Assembly: GCF_003171515.1 (NCBI RefSeq)
Contig: NC_089390.1
Coordinates: 3,534,001-3,598,000, forward strand
DNA from: Pyrenophora tritici-repentis
Lineage: Eukaryota > Ascomycota > Dothideomycetes > Pleosporales > Pleosporaceae
Length of the DNA stretch: 64,000 nt
Reading direction: 5' to 3'
The notes below the pieces were generated by a model. That model had not been told where the DNA came from and searched no databases. It saw only the letters and a list, made by a program, of their open reading frames with translations. The first letter of the stretch is position 1; each line of letters starts with the position of its first letter. This document shows, one piece after another, positions 10,601 through 21,400 of the stretch. A program made the translations under genes and the position numbers.

Positions 10601-13236
10601 AATGCGTTCCAGGCCGTGCTTGGGATGCGAATCGAGGTAGTCTCGAATTTCTTGTAGTGCTATACGTGCAGCGACGCGTGCAGGGAAGCCACATCCTCCA
10701 GTACCCAAGCAGGGAAAGGCGATTGTCTTTATCCCATGGTAAGTAGCCATTTCCAAAGCACTCTGATAGCAGCTGCTGAGGACTTTGAACTGATCGTAAC
10801 CCTTTGACCAATTGTATTTCAGACCTGCGGCGTGTATAATCCAGGAACTTGGAAGATCGTGTCCTTGAGTAAGCCCCACTTGTCCAACCTTGATATCTGC
10901 TTTCAATTTTGCCTCTTCTGTAAGACCTGGCCCGGCAGCTTTGAAAATCGCGCTATGTAGCGTGTTATTAGCTGGCGACAGGCTCAGATCGGTAGGGGCG
11001 TTGTTAACAATGGCATCAACCTTTAGTCTCGTTAGGTCGTGATGTATGAACGAGATTAGTTGATTGTAGAAGACATTTGGCGCATAGCTCTGGTCGCGCT
11101 GTATAATCTGTCCAGTTATGTACAGGGAGCGCAGCGAAGGAATGTTAGCTACCGATATTATCTGATCTTTCCTTGAGCGCTTGATTTCTGGCGTGGACGC
11201 TTCTCTCCGCGATGAATGATTCTGGATATCAACGGATGGCTCGTCATCGGACCATGTATCACTAGGATCGCCTTCTTCTTCGTGAGATGTATTTAGCAGT
11301 TTTGGAATCATTTGTAGTCGATTTTGGCTCTCATCGGGAAGTTGCTGCAGGCTCTCTGTAGACAGCAAAGCATGACTGGGATTGACCATACGGAGAGAAT
11401 CGGATGGCTCATCCAGCTGTAAAATACCTGTTGAGATGCGTCAGTTAGTAACTTCTCTATATAAAATGATTCTCTCATGCTGGTTAAGAGACCGTAGACG
11501 TACCATGTTCAGTTTCCTCACGGTCGTCGTGTTTATCGGTCGTTCGAGTGGGTAAAGAACTAGGTAAGTATTGTGAATTGGAGCTCCCACGGCTTGCAAC
11601 ACCGCTGGTGCCATCTTCATCGTCATCTCTACTGTGAGGTAAGGCGAAGGTTGCGATGCGCTCCAAATGATTTGCGATATGGCTATGGAAGTCACCAAGG
11701 CCTTCCATATCTGCTGGTGCATAGCAAATCGGGCACTGTTCTCTCATGTCTATTGTAGTAGTTTCTCCAACCTTGACGGCGGTCAATAGTTGGATCTCTG
11801 AGAAGCTATCGGGATGCTGGTGTCGAAAATGGTTCTCTAGTCCTGTTTGGGAGTTGTACATTGCTGCTGAATGTTCCGGGCATCTCCATACTTTTCGATG
11901 GCTCGCTTCGTGTTCAGCCCATTCTCGGCGACTGCGGAAAAGTTGTTCCGAGCTCTCACAGTCTGGGTAAGTACAGCAGTATGGTTGAAGGTCCTGCAAC
12001 AAATGTGTTTTCCAAGCTCGGCTGTTACCGTACCTAGCCGGGCAAACAATCCAACAATATGGGCATTCAAAATCCTTTTCGCCATTTGCAGTTTGAGGGG
12101 GCGGCGGCAAACTGACTGCCTTTCCATGAAGGTCTTTCACGGTCACGGCGTAGCTTGTGACTGATTTGGTGTCCACTATATCATCCAGAGATTGATGGTG
12201 CTGTGTCGCCTCTGTCCCTGATAGAAAAGTCCTGCCAGTCTTTTGACTTGGTGCCTCTTGTCTTGTAGTGATAAGGGGTATTGCCTAGAGAAAAGATTAG
12301 CAAAGCTACAGCCTGGTGAACAAACATCTCGTGTTATGACAGTACGGAAGTGAGAAACGCATACTGGCTGAGCTTCTAAAGTATCATTTCGCGCCGTACC
12401 AGGCTCTTCTGCAGTGACAATTACGCCAGCTTGGAATAATTCGTCGCCAGTCGCGGCGCCTAGCTTGTCACGATCTAGACAGTTAGGTTGGGTAGTCTGG
12501 ACCAACACGGCAAATCAAACTTACGTCGCTTCCAATATTTGAAGTTCCGTCTGCGCAAAGTGATGGATTTACTCAACCGTACAATTAGGAAATCTTTGTC
12601 CATTTCCTCATTGTTAGGGAATGACCGGCGTAAATCGGAAAGCAGCTCTTGAACGTGCTTCAAATCCAGCTCAGCATACATACTAAGAACATCAACGCCC
12701 GTTTCCGGATCTTTTTGCATGTAGGAAGATGCCTTGAGTGACCTTGAGCGTATGGATGGTGTCCTAATCCGGACACTGAGCTTATAGAGGTTGTCGATGA
12801 TGTCAATCATATCTTCGAAGCGCACCTTCAACTCACTGTTGGGTTCGCCCTCGCCCTCATCCTCCTCATCCTCACTATAGAATCCATCGTCATCATCATC
12901 TTGTTTAGGCTCTGCTGTTCCGCCTTGGGCCTCGTAAGGTAACCGAACTCCGGAGACGACAGCATGGGATTCGTTGAGGTTGTGCTCGAGCTCGTGCAAA
13001 AGCTTGAGTGCGTTGTTGGATAACACTGGTGAGTCGCGCAGCCTATAGTCCAGCGAGCTATGACCTTTTTGCAAAGCTCCCAAATTGCCAGCCCACACCC
13101 TAAATCTTCCGATCTCATCTGCAAGCGCTTCGCCCTCTATTGAGCCCGTCCATTGACCCTGGCTCATGCTCAGGGCGTTGGTCAGATTCTGGAACGCACG
13201 TACGTTGATAGCTGTCGCGAGTCGCAATGAAGACAT
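7601..13236 (-). CDS. Large multidomain protein: fungal N-terminal module, C2H2 fingers, two macrodomains, winged-helix-like repeats
   Basis: Four exons, 13236-12525, 12474-12365, 12284-11504 and 11427-7601, with GT/AG ends and matching phases; their sum is 5,430 bases, 1,809 residues, with no internal stop. Domains in order: residues 1 to about 245, the fungal module with FRVWAGNLGALQKGHSSLDY and VRIRTPSIRSRSLKA (it precedes C2H2, ankyrin or NACHT regions in many ascomycete proteins); about 345-495, Cys/His fingers (CPYC, CPEH, CPICYAP); about 654-832, macrodomain 1; about 1074-1247, macrodomain 2; about 1312-1362, a HARSCIDC segment; about 1584-1609, a C2H2 finger; and winged-helix-like units near 1411-1474, 1633-1704 and 1744-1800. 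Macrodomains bind or hydrolyse ADP-ribose. Function as an ADP-ribose reader or defence protein is inference. It might be annotated elsewhere as two or three genes, but splice phases support one. Confidence 0.85.
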
Positions 13237-13710
13237 GATGAGGACTGGGTTTGTTGAGGAGTAACAACGCTATCGAGGTGGCCCCACTGGGTTGAGGCAT
13301 TCTGTGTATTATTGTAGTCACCAGTAGGCAGTCCGCCCGAAATAATGGCGTCGCAGATAATGGTAGATATACCTAGGCGGCTGTAGCCTAGAGGCTGATA
13401 GCGAGCCGGAGTTGTGGTAGCTGTTGAGTGCATGTTGTGAGGCGATGCTAGCATATTTGCAGTTTGGTGGGGGGCGTAGTTCAGGCGGCAGTCGCACCTC
13501 TCCACTTCTTCGCTCGCCAGTTGACAAGCTCTTTTATTCTGCGCATTCTGACCTGGAAGGGACTGTGTGCTTTTTGGTTGAGTGTGATATCAGCTTGTGT
13601 GTCTGCCTCGAGATTCTGCCTCGGGTGTCGTTTATTCCTTCCTCTGTCCACTAATGACGCATCAATAACAACGCTCTGCATCTATCGATCTACTGTGAAT
13701 AAGCACTACA
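13237..13710. promoter_or_regulatory. Shared divergent promoter region
   Basis: The 474 bases between the start codons of the macrodomain protein (minus) and the DUF7580 protein (plus). No gene fits here. By position it must contain both promoters, so the two genes could be co-regulated; I see no specific operator motif. Confidence 0.5.
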
Positions 13711-15553
13711 ATGAGCGGAATTGAGGTAGCTGGTCTTGTTTTGGGCTGTTTGCCGTTGATTATCCAAGGTGTGCTTTGGTGGGTGCGGAGTGTTCGACAA
13801 CGAGCTAACTTGGATATCAGGCATAGAGACCTATAGAGAAGGACTCGATCCGATCAAAGGCTTCTTCGGAAGGAACAAAGAGCTCCCGGTTTTTATTAGA
13901 GATCTCCGAGCCCAATATGTGCACTACGACCAGAACATCCAAATGCTCTTTGGTTCCATCACGTCCGAGGCCGAATTTGCAATGATGATGGCCGATCCTG
14001 GCCTGTCGCAAGAGCTGTGGAAGAGTAAAGAGGCAGCGCTCCAGGACAAGCTCCGGATTTCATACAAGACTTACCAAGATACCATGGCGGATATTGAAAA
14101 GATAACGAAGCAAATCGCAAGTAGGCTAGAATTTGGGGCACCAGCTGAGGTAGGCACGTCTCATAGATGTATGCTCCTTGCATCGCACTCACGCTTCTCT
14201 TAGACACGAATTGATCTCGACGCGTTTCTCGCCACAAATTCCAAGAAGCTCAACGATGCTTTCGAATTCAGAAAGCGCGTTCGCTTCGGCATGAGCAAGA
14301 AGACAATAAAAGCACTTTTGGAAGAGCTAGATAAATGCAATAAGCAACTCGAAAGGCTTACCAAAAATAGCGAAAAGATCGAGACATATCACAAAGCGAC
14401 AAAGCCTTCGTATGCCATGCGACTTCGAAAGCTGCAGCGATACGCCAAGACACTGCACGATTCGTTAACTGTATGCTGGTCCTGCTCATGCAGGGCTTCG
14501 CACAAGACGAGTCTTCAGCTCGAGCCCCGAGGAAGTGTCTTCGCTGCAAGAACACAGAAGAGAAGACCATCTTTAAAGATCAGCTTCAACGTTTCTTTTT
14601 CTACAATTGATCCCGAGGGCAGCGGTGTACCGTGGCAATTTCAGGCAGCCGAGATCTGCGTGGAGGACGAGGAGGATATGTGTCTTACGCCCATGGCATC
14701 CCCACGACTAAGCCTGACCAAGAGCGTCAGCTTTGGTTCGCTTCCTCCCTACGCGGTTCATGACCCTGCAAATAAGGCTCTACCTTCACATGAAGAAGTC
14801 AAGGACCTTTGTGCATCTATTCAGCAACTGCGCGACCGTGCATCCACTATCGGCTTCTCTCTAGACAACAAAAACAAATTACGAAGCGCATATTTGATCG
14901 ACAGCACAGAAGCATACATTCCTACCTCGGAATCGGTATCGCTAGAAAGTCTTCTAGAACATCCGCCGCTTGTCAATGGGAGAAGATGCAAATTAAGTAT
15001 GAAGGAAAGATATAGTCTGGCCCTAACGCTAGCATCGAGTGTTCTCTATCTGAATTCAACGCCATGGCTCGCTAGCGAATGGACTGCACGGGACATTCTT
15101 TTCCACCGAACTTCGAACACGTTGCGGCCAGTTGATATCGAGCGTCCATATCTCTGCCCAATGATGGATGAGTGCTCAAAGGGTGCACCTAATAGTCCGA
15201 ATGCAGGAGCTTCCATCAACAAAGTTCTAAGTGCACTAGCTATATCACTCCTTGAGCTGTATTTTGGAACGACTGCCGAGAAGTACCGGATGCTGGAGAT
15301 TGAGGGTGATGTAGCCGACCCTTGTACCGATCAGGACCCCCTGAAGCTCTGTGTTCTGGCGTATACCTGGATGTACAATGAGTCAGGCAACCTTTCTGCA
15401 GCTTTCCGCAATGCTGTCAGACATTGTATTCATGGTTTTAGCGAGCATGATGCAAATCTACAGGACGTGGACTTTCTTCAAGCGGCAGTGGAGAATATCG
15501 TATTGCCACTGCAAGAGGAATTCCATCATTTCCTAGGCAGGACAACAACCTGA
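13711..15553 (+). CDS. DUF7580 domain protein
   Basis: Three exons, 13711-13768, 13821-14149 and 14204-15553, closing in frame to 578 residues. The N-terminus (MSGIEVAGLVLGCLPLIIQG, then Y-REGLDPIK) is the hydrophobic helix plus short basic segment seen at the start of fungal DUF7580 proteins and reminiscent of HeLo-type helical domains. The middle part is coiled-coil-like and Lys-rich (about 130-200). The C-terminal third contains LALTLASSVLYLNSTPWLASEW, typical of DUF7580, a region with faint kinase-like layout. Function is unknown; related N-terminal helical domains act in fungal heterokaryon incompatibility, but that link is inference. It is divergent from the macrodomain gene. Confidence 0.85.
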
Positions 15554-17657
15554 TAGTAGAACATTGCTCTAACACATGTACCTTGGACACAGTGTTATTT
15601 TATCCAAGTTACGTCGCTTTGGGCATATCCCGAAGCAGGCCACACTAGATGGACATTGTTATTTCTAGCGACAAAGGCCTCTAAGCGGGCTTTTGCGCGA
15701 ATACAGAAGTTTAGAGCCAAAAGCCGCTTACTGAACGCACATCACTCGTATCCGGCCCACGCGACCGCGATACGATTGTGGGGTAAAACGAGGCTCACTA
15801 GTGCGGCAAATCTCCGACGTCAAACTAAACGACATGTAGGGACATGCTGTCAAAGTAGTTTGACGTATCGTTTGGTGAGGCAGAAGAATACATGTTTCCA
15901 GCGACAGTCACGGAAGCTATCTCGTGGTGCAGCAGATGAGTGGCGTACTGCACAGCCCCGCACCGATTCGGGCCGTGGGAGAAGAAAGCCTAGTTTGCCC
16001 CTGGGCAGTTGGCGGGGTACAAAGAGCTTAGGTCTGGTGGTACATGAAGACAAGGGGAAGTGAGTGGCGGCAGTGGCTGCCATGTCAATCTGAAAGATCA
16101 TGGCCAGTACGGTGTACGGTAGTGGAGGTTCTTGGTTGCTGCAGGCTACGCACATTAGGCAATCTCAGCTGGCCAGCGTGTTTTGCCGATGATCAGGATA
16201 CGTCATGAACCACGTAGTGTGCTGTGCTGACGGCATCATTGCCGGACATTAGTTGGGCCCTTTTTGGAATTATGGCGGAAATTGAACATGTACATAGCGT
16301 GGACCCATGTAGCTAGCGCTCGACGCGCATTCTCAGAGAAGATGCATTGATGGACTAGGTTAGTACAGGGAACGGTTTGTTTGGCAGCAAGTATGCCGTG
16401 GGGGTGGAGCTTGTAAGATGCAGCGCTTGAGCGGTGGTGCTCGAGGCTGTGCAGCGGCTCAGGGGGGAGGAAGCAGAAGTAAATGTTTTGCATGTGGTTT
16501 GCTTTTACGTTTCTGCTGAGTATGCGAAAGAGGGGTTGTGTTGTTTTTCAAGGTGATAGCGATAGCAATTGCAGGCCGAGTTTTGTGGTTCGGGTTTCGT
16601 TTTACAGTACACGGCCCAGAAGGAAGCAGCTCCCAACATTGGCATGCACCTCCTAACGGGGCAAGGGAGCGATAAGAAGCTAACAAGCGAAAAGTGGCTT
16701 CGGCAATGGACCTCGTTGGCGCGCAGTGCGACGCCGACACATCTGAAACAGGGCTACGGTTGGACGAACGGTGCGGAGATCAGGCGGCGAAAATGGGCTG
16801 CATGGCTGCATGGCTGCATGGCTGCAATCAGAAGAGAATTGGCCACGGCAAAAAGTGAGCAGCAGGTTTGACGCGCCCGCGAACGGGCTGAGCAGTGTGT
16901 TCGGTGGGTGGGTGGCAACGAGGATTTGCAGAGTGAGAGTGCAGTTCATGCGCTATTGATAGAAACTGATAGCCGGGCAGGGGTGGTGTCTACTTAGTTG
17001 ACGATGATTTGCTTGTACTGTACGAGGTTGTCGTCTGCAGCACGTCGTTTGCAGGAGGTCATGTTATGCAGACAGACGAGACACAACAAGACGACCGACC
17101 ACAACAGACGCAGACGGACTGACACATGGCAGCACTCGCACTCGCACTCGCACATACACACACACACACACAGACTCGCGCTCTCCTATTCAGCCCCTTT
17201 GTGCACTCATTCACCCAGACTTTGCGACTACTTGGTCGGGGCCGTGGGTGTGAATTGCGCATTTCAACGCCCGTCCAGCGACCCTAGGACCACCCTGGTC
17301 GTGCATTCCTTGGCGTGCCGGCACCCCTTAACGTCACCTTGTATCCGTTTTCTCGACTCCCAATTCAAGCTCCCGCCAACGCTTGACAATTGTTCTTACC
17401 ACGACGGGCGCCCTTAGACTTTGCACCTTGCAACTTGCACCTGTAACCCGCCGACGCTCGCTGAAGCACCGGAACACTCTCTCCAGGCCGACAGCGCAGC
17501 GCGCACCCATACGCTCCTTTGCTGTTTCGCTCTCCCTCGCCCGACACCATGGCACAACAGTACGGCTCGACCCTCCTGGATCCCTCCCCGCTGCCCGCGC
17601 CCACATGGCTAACAGTGAGACAGAATCACGTCGTCCTTGAAGGACTTTTGGCACACA
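15554..17657. other. Long gene-free region upstream of SMI1
   Basis: About 2.1 kb. It holds a small perfect hairpin (15817-15827 with 15856-15866), a 9-base unit repeated three times near 16798-16824 (CTGCATGGC), and a simple repeat block at 17131-17172. The last few hundred bases are pyrimidine-rich, as in a fungal promoter and 5' leader. Short open frames here show no domain or splice logic. Confidence 0.5.
17131..17172 (+). repeat. Simple sequence repeats
   Basis: A CACTCG-type hexamer in about four copies followed directly by a CA dinucleotide run of about 9 units. It lies in the SMI1 upstream region and is a likely length-polymorphic microsatellite. Confidence 0.8.
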
Positions 17658-19208
17658 ATGACCTCGTACGACCGACACGCCTCGCACGACTCCCCGTACC
17701 GGACTGGCCGTCACATCCCCATCCCCCAGAGCCGCCACGCCGCCCTCACCTCCATCACGGCCAGCGGCGCCGAGTCCCGCACCGACCTGCACTCGCCCTA
17801 CCAGCACGACGAGCTTGCGACCAGCAATGGCTTCATCGGCTCGCCCCGGGGCCCAATGTCCCCCAGCTCGCCCTACTCGCCTGGTATGCGCGGCTCGCTG
17901 AGCCGCCAGACGACGCTGGACTCTGATGCCTTCGACAAAGGCGCCAATGGCCAGATTCAGATGCAGGACTTCAACGAGGGCCTGCCCCCGCCCCCACCCG
18001 TCTCCCACTCGTGGCGGCGCATTGACCGCTGGGTCGAAGACCACTACCAGGAGCTGTTTGACAACATGTGCGAGGGCTGCACCTCCAACGACGTCAACGA
18101 GCTGGAGCACGAGCTCGATGCTACGCTACCCATGGACATCCGCGAGTCATTGCAGGTCCACGATGGTCAGGAGCGTGGCGGTCTGCCTACCGGCGTCATT
18201 TTCGGCCTCATGCTGCTCGACTGTGAGGAAATTGTCATGGAGTGGCGGAACTGGCGGAAGGTCGCCGAGGAGTACCTCACCACAAAGGTCGACTACAGCT
18301 CCCCTCAAATCCCTGTCAAGGCCTTTGCTGGCTCCTCTACCGCCCCGCCCGTCGCCCAAGTTCAGTCCACGGGCAATCCGCTCTGGCGCCAAGATCTGCT
18401 TGCCCGCCAGGACTCACAGCCACCAAACGCCGTGCAAAAGGCCTACGCCCACCCTGCGTGGATCCCTCTGGCCCGCGACTGGGGAGGCAACTACCTCGCT
18501 ACCGATCTCGCCCCGGGCCCTAATGGCACGTGGGGTCAAATCATCATCTTCGGCCGCGACTACGACTGCAAATACGTAGTCGCTCGCTCGTGGGGTGCTC
18601 TGCTCGCCATGGTTGCCGATGATTTTGCTTCCAAGGATGTACACATGGACGAGGAAACCGGCGAGCTCAAACTCCTCGCCTTCAAGCGCCAGAACGTAGA
18701 ACCGCCCTACCTTGAAGTCCTGCGCTGGCGATGTGATCAGAAGCACGGCCGCCGACCACAGAACAAGAGGCGACCCAACAGTGGCTTGCGGGTCAACCCC
18801 AACGCCCCCGGCATGGTTGTTCCCAGCAGCACTGCGAGCAGCCCCTACCACAGCCCTGTCATGGTACCCGAAGACCGCGGCCGCACCCCCCATCGCTTGT
18901 CAAAACCACCAAAAGGCGTCAGCCCACGGGGCAAGCTTTCAAGCCCGCTAGCGCGCGTCGCTGAGGAAAACCCACAGCCCGCCCGCGTACAGCCCAACCT
19001 TGACTCAAAGGCTGCGACACCCGCCGAGAACCTCATCTCCGTCGACAACACCCCAAGACCAAGTGACGAGCTGCCTACTCCCCGCATGAGCATAGGCAGC
19101 GACAAGGAAAACAAGGATACCAAAGACACCACAAAGTCAGAGCGAGCGTCGCTCAAGAGTCCCGTTACTGCCAAGGAGGCAGAAGAACTCAAGACTGTCG
19201 AGATATAG
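17658..19208 (+). CDS. SMI1: Cell-wall assembly regulator SMI1/KNR4
   Basis: Homologue of yeast Smi1/Knr4, which couples the cell-wall integrity MAPK and calcineurin routes to glucan synthesis. The conserved core runs from WRRIDRWVEDH (about residue 120), through a DGQERGG segment and IFGLMLLDCEEIVMEWRNW, to HPAWIPLARDWGGN, LAPGPNGTWGQIIIFGRDYD and a C-terminal EVLRWRCDQKHGRR. The tail is Pro/Ser-rich and disordered, ending in a Lys/Glu stretch. The ATG at 17658 is the first in this frame, but the preceding codons (17643-17657, KDFWH) also look family-like, and a CTAAC branch site near 17609 plus an AG at 17641-17642 suggest a first coding exon further upstream that I could not place. A long open frame on the opposite strand is a shadow. 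Confidence 0.9.
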   Translation: MTSYDRHASHDSPYRTGRHIPIPQSRHAALTSITASGAESRTDLHSPYQHDELATSNGFIGSPRGPMSPSSPYSPGMRGSLSRQTTLDSDAFDKGANGQIQMQDFNEGLPPPPPVSHSWRRIDRWVEDHYQELFDNMCEGCTSNDVNELEHELDATLPMDIRESLQVHDGQERGGLPTGVIFGLMLLDCEEIVMEWRNWRKVAEEYLTTKVDYSSPQIPVKAFAGSSTAPPVAQVQSTGNPLWRQDLLARQDSQPPNAVQKAYAHPAWIPLARDWGGNYLATDLAPGPNGTWGQIIIFGRDYDCKYVVARSWGALLAMVADDFASKDVHMDEETGELKLLAFKRQNVEPPYLEVLRWRCDQKHGRRPQNKRRPNSGLRVNPNAPGMVVPSSTASSPYHSPVMVPEDRGRTPHRLSKPPKGVSPRGKLSSPLARVAEENPQPARVQPNLDSKAATPAENLISVDNTPRPSDELPTPRMSIGSDKENKDTKDTTKSERASLKSPVTAKEAEELKTVEI

Positions 19209-20692
19209 GCATCTCGCAGTAATCGTTTCTCTTTCAATCACGCTTCCCATTGATGATCTACTATTAGAAGGAAACGGCCGAACACCTGGCAACCCAATAC
19301 ACACGATCGGAGTGCAGGCGTAGGGCGTGAACACGGGACAAAAGGTCGCAACCCACGGGTTGTGGCTTATGTTTGGCGTATTGGCAGTACCACCTTTCTT
19401 TTCCAAGCCAAGGACGTTTTCAACAATGCAAATCTACGTTTCTTCTCGCAACACACAAACTGTATCGACGTCCTGGATGACCTTTTTTTCTTACTTTCGG
19501 CCACTTTCCATACACCCAGGCGGCCTACGTACACACCATGCAGTTGGACATGCAACATCCGTTTAATCGCAAGACCCCCGGCCTTGTCGTCATCTGCATA
19601 CCACCTGTAACAACAAATTTGTCTTCTTCTTTCTCCCTTATTCAGCTGCTTTCCCAAAAATGGGGAGTGGCCGCACTTGCGCGAAAACTCTTACTTCAAC
19701 TTTTTCTTCTTCTTCTTCATGCAACTTAGCATGGCCGCGGTGGTGGGGTACGGACATCTGGGGAGGCTTGGAGAAACTACTACTGCACGGGATGGAGTTT
19801 ATTACCTTTCACACTTTTTTCTCCATCGGTGAAAGGTGGGAGGTGGTGGGCTTTGATAGCTTTTTTTGGGTCTTCTTTGCGTGGGCTTTGGTGCACATGT
19901 GGTAATATATATATTTTATTGGCAGTTTGTGCGGTTGTCGGAGTGAGGAGAGAAAAGCGGGAACGGGTGGGTGTTGGTGATGCTGTTAAGGATCTTTTAT
20001 TTGCATTGGCCTGGCGAATACGTAGGATTGAATTGAGACTGTTCAGAATTCAAGATGCTGTATAATGTGCGATGCTTTGTGAGATGAAAGATTACTGTGT
20101 TGGGTGGGGTAAGTAGGACACGACCGCACCTGCCCCTTTCGTGCGTCATCGCGGCACGGAAGGCAGGTACCCTTTTTGTTCTCATTTGATCGGACTACCT
20201 CTGCTTCTCTCAATAACTCCGCCGTTGCCCACTCACTTATCCATCGATTCAACACCCTACCATTATGATTTCATCACACAACGGCATCCATCCCGCGATT
20301 TCCTGTCTCACACCTACGTGACATGGAATACTTGACAGTGTGGGTCAGCACCTAATAGGCATGTCTGGCGCCTACAGTGGCGCATATTATTAGGTGCTTT
20401 ATACGGAGTCGCGCAAGTGTGAGCGATAATGGAAGGATATGGAGATGGAGATGGAGGCGGAGAAAGAAGTAAAGACACTACTAGGTATGCTGCAGATATA
20501 CAACAACACCGTTGGCACTTTACCTAGACAATTTGATAACCACATCCACCAAATCAACCCCTACCCTACCCTACTCGTCCCAATCCTCCTGCCCCTAGTT
20601 CATCCTATACCTGCACTCGTGTTTCCCAATCCGGAAAACCAACCCCGACCCCTCTGTTAAAGCGCCACGGTCCTTTTCGCAGCAGGCAGATT
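19209..20692. other. Gene-free region with a truncated MITE copy
   Basis: 3' flank of SMI1 followed by a low-coding region. It includes a T-rich stretch around 19620-19720, a purine-rich GGAGAT-type run near 20433-20460, and MITE copy C at 20311-20398. No gene supported. Confidence 0.5.
20311..20398 (+). mobile_element. MITE copy C, 5'-half only
   Basis: The first 65-70 bases match the elements at 25044-25153 (reverse complement) and 25811-25924: CACCTACGTGACATGGAATA, then a TACTTGACAGTG block and a CACCTAATAGGCATG block. After about 20380 similarity stops. The remaining part forms its own 11-base hairpin (20347-20357 with 20388-20398). A truncated or rearranged copy. Confidence 0.7.
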
Positions 20693-21278
20693 TCACCAAG
20701 GAATAACGCACATCTTCCAGCCGTTGACGTATGCATTGTCGGTAGCGCAATTAGTCTCGTAGTTTTTGTATTCGATTGGCAGGCTGTTGTATCGAATAAC
20801 TTTCCTGTAACTACGAAACTCGGCTTGAGAACAGGATCCGCCAGGTCCGAGGTGTTTGCACTAACTCTATTAGAGGCCTGTTGGTTGGCTTTGCACTAAG
20901 TGCGTAAAGGGAAATAACGATAACTAGGAATGCATTCTGTTCGGTGGTTCTGATTGATTGTCTACGAACATAGCTGCTACGAAGGTATACCTAAGCTCTG
21001 CGCAAGGTGGGCCGAAGTCGGGCCGAAGTGTCAAGCAGCCGACGTCTCTACCGATACTCACGATCCGACAAGGCCACTAGTATGCTAGGATGGTACTTTC
21101 TCGCAATACCTACGCAGAGCGTATAGCCAGAATGATTCGGGCACCAACCATCCGGTGCGAATTGCGGATTCCCATAGGCTTGGATTCCACAGCAGGCATA
21201 ATCTATTTGGTCGTCTGCGAACGCTTTCTCGGAAGCAAGGAGCAAGAAGAACATGCTGGAAGCGACGGTTAGCCTCAT
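20693..21278 (-). CDS. Small secreted Cys-rich protein, paralogue 1
   Basis: Two exons, 21278-21114 and 20860-20693, joined at a Cys/Cys boundary; they close in frame to 110 residues. The N-terminus MRLTVASSMFFLLLASEKAFA is a clear signal peptide. The mature part holds eight Cys, beginning with a CC pair and W-C-x(9)-C spacing (DGWCPNHSGYTLC). The same exon structure, CC pair and splice point occur in the genes at 22268 and 23417, showing a tandem family. The intron (253 bases) is much longer than in the other two. Secretion and small Cys-rich nature fit a candidate effector or surface protein; no known family recognised. Confidence 0.7.
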
Positions 21279-21400
21279 TTTGTTTGTGTGATTAGGTAGT
21301 GTTGGGTTGTGGACTAAGGACCCAAAGTCTCGGACGAGGTACCAGGCCCTTTTGAAGTTCGAACCAAATGACTCGTAAACAAAGGGGCCAAACCTCTATT

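Noticed and set aside
15656..16063. 135-codon open frame in the SMI1 upstream region
   Set aside because: Basic, no domain, no splice context, and spans a small hairpin; probably chance.
17334..18110. Long open frame on the minus strand opposite SMI1
   Set aside because: It is rich in Gly, Arg and Val with no domain, and lies antisense to a conserved coding region of high GC; it is a shadow frame.
20861..21113. A MITE remnant in the intron of Cys-rich paralogue 1
   Set aside because: It shares only CATACTAGTG and GGCC; too short for a claim.
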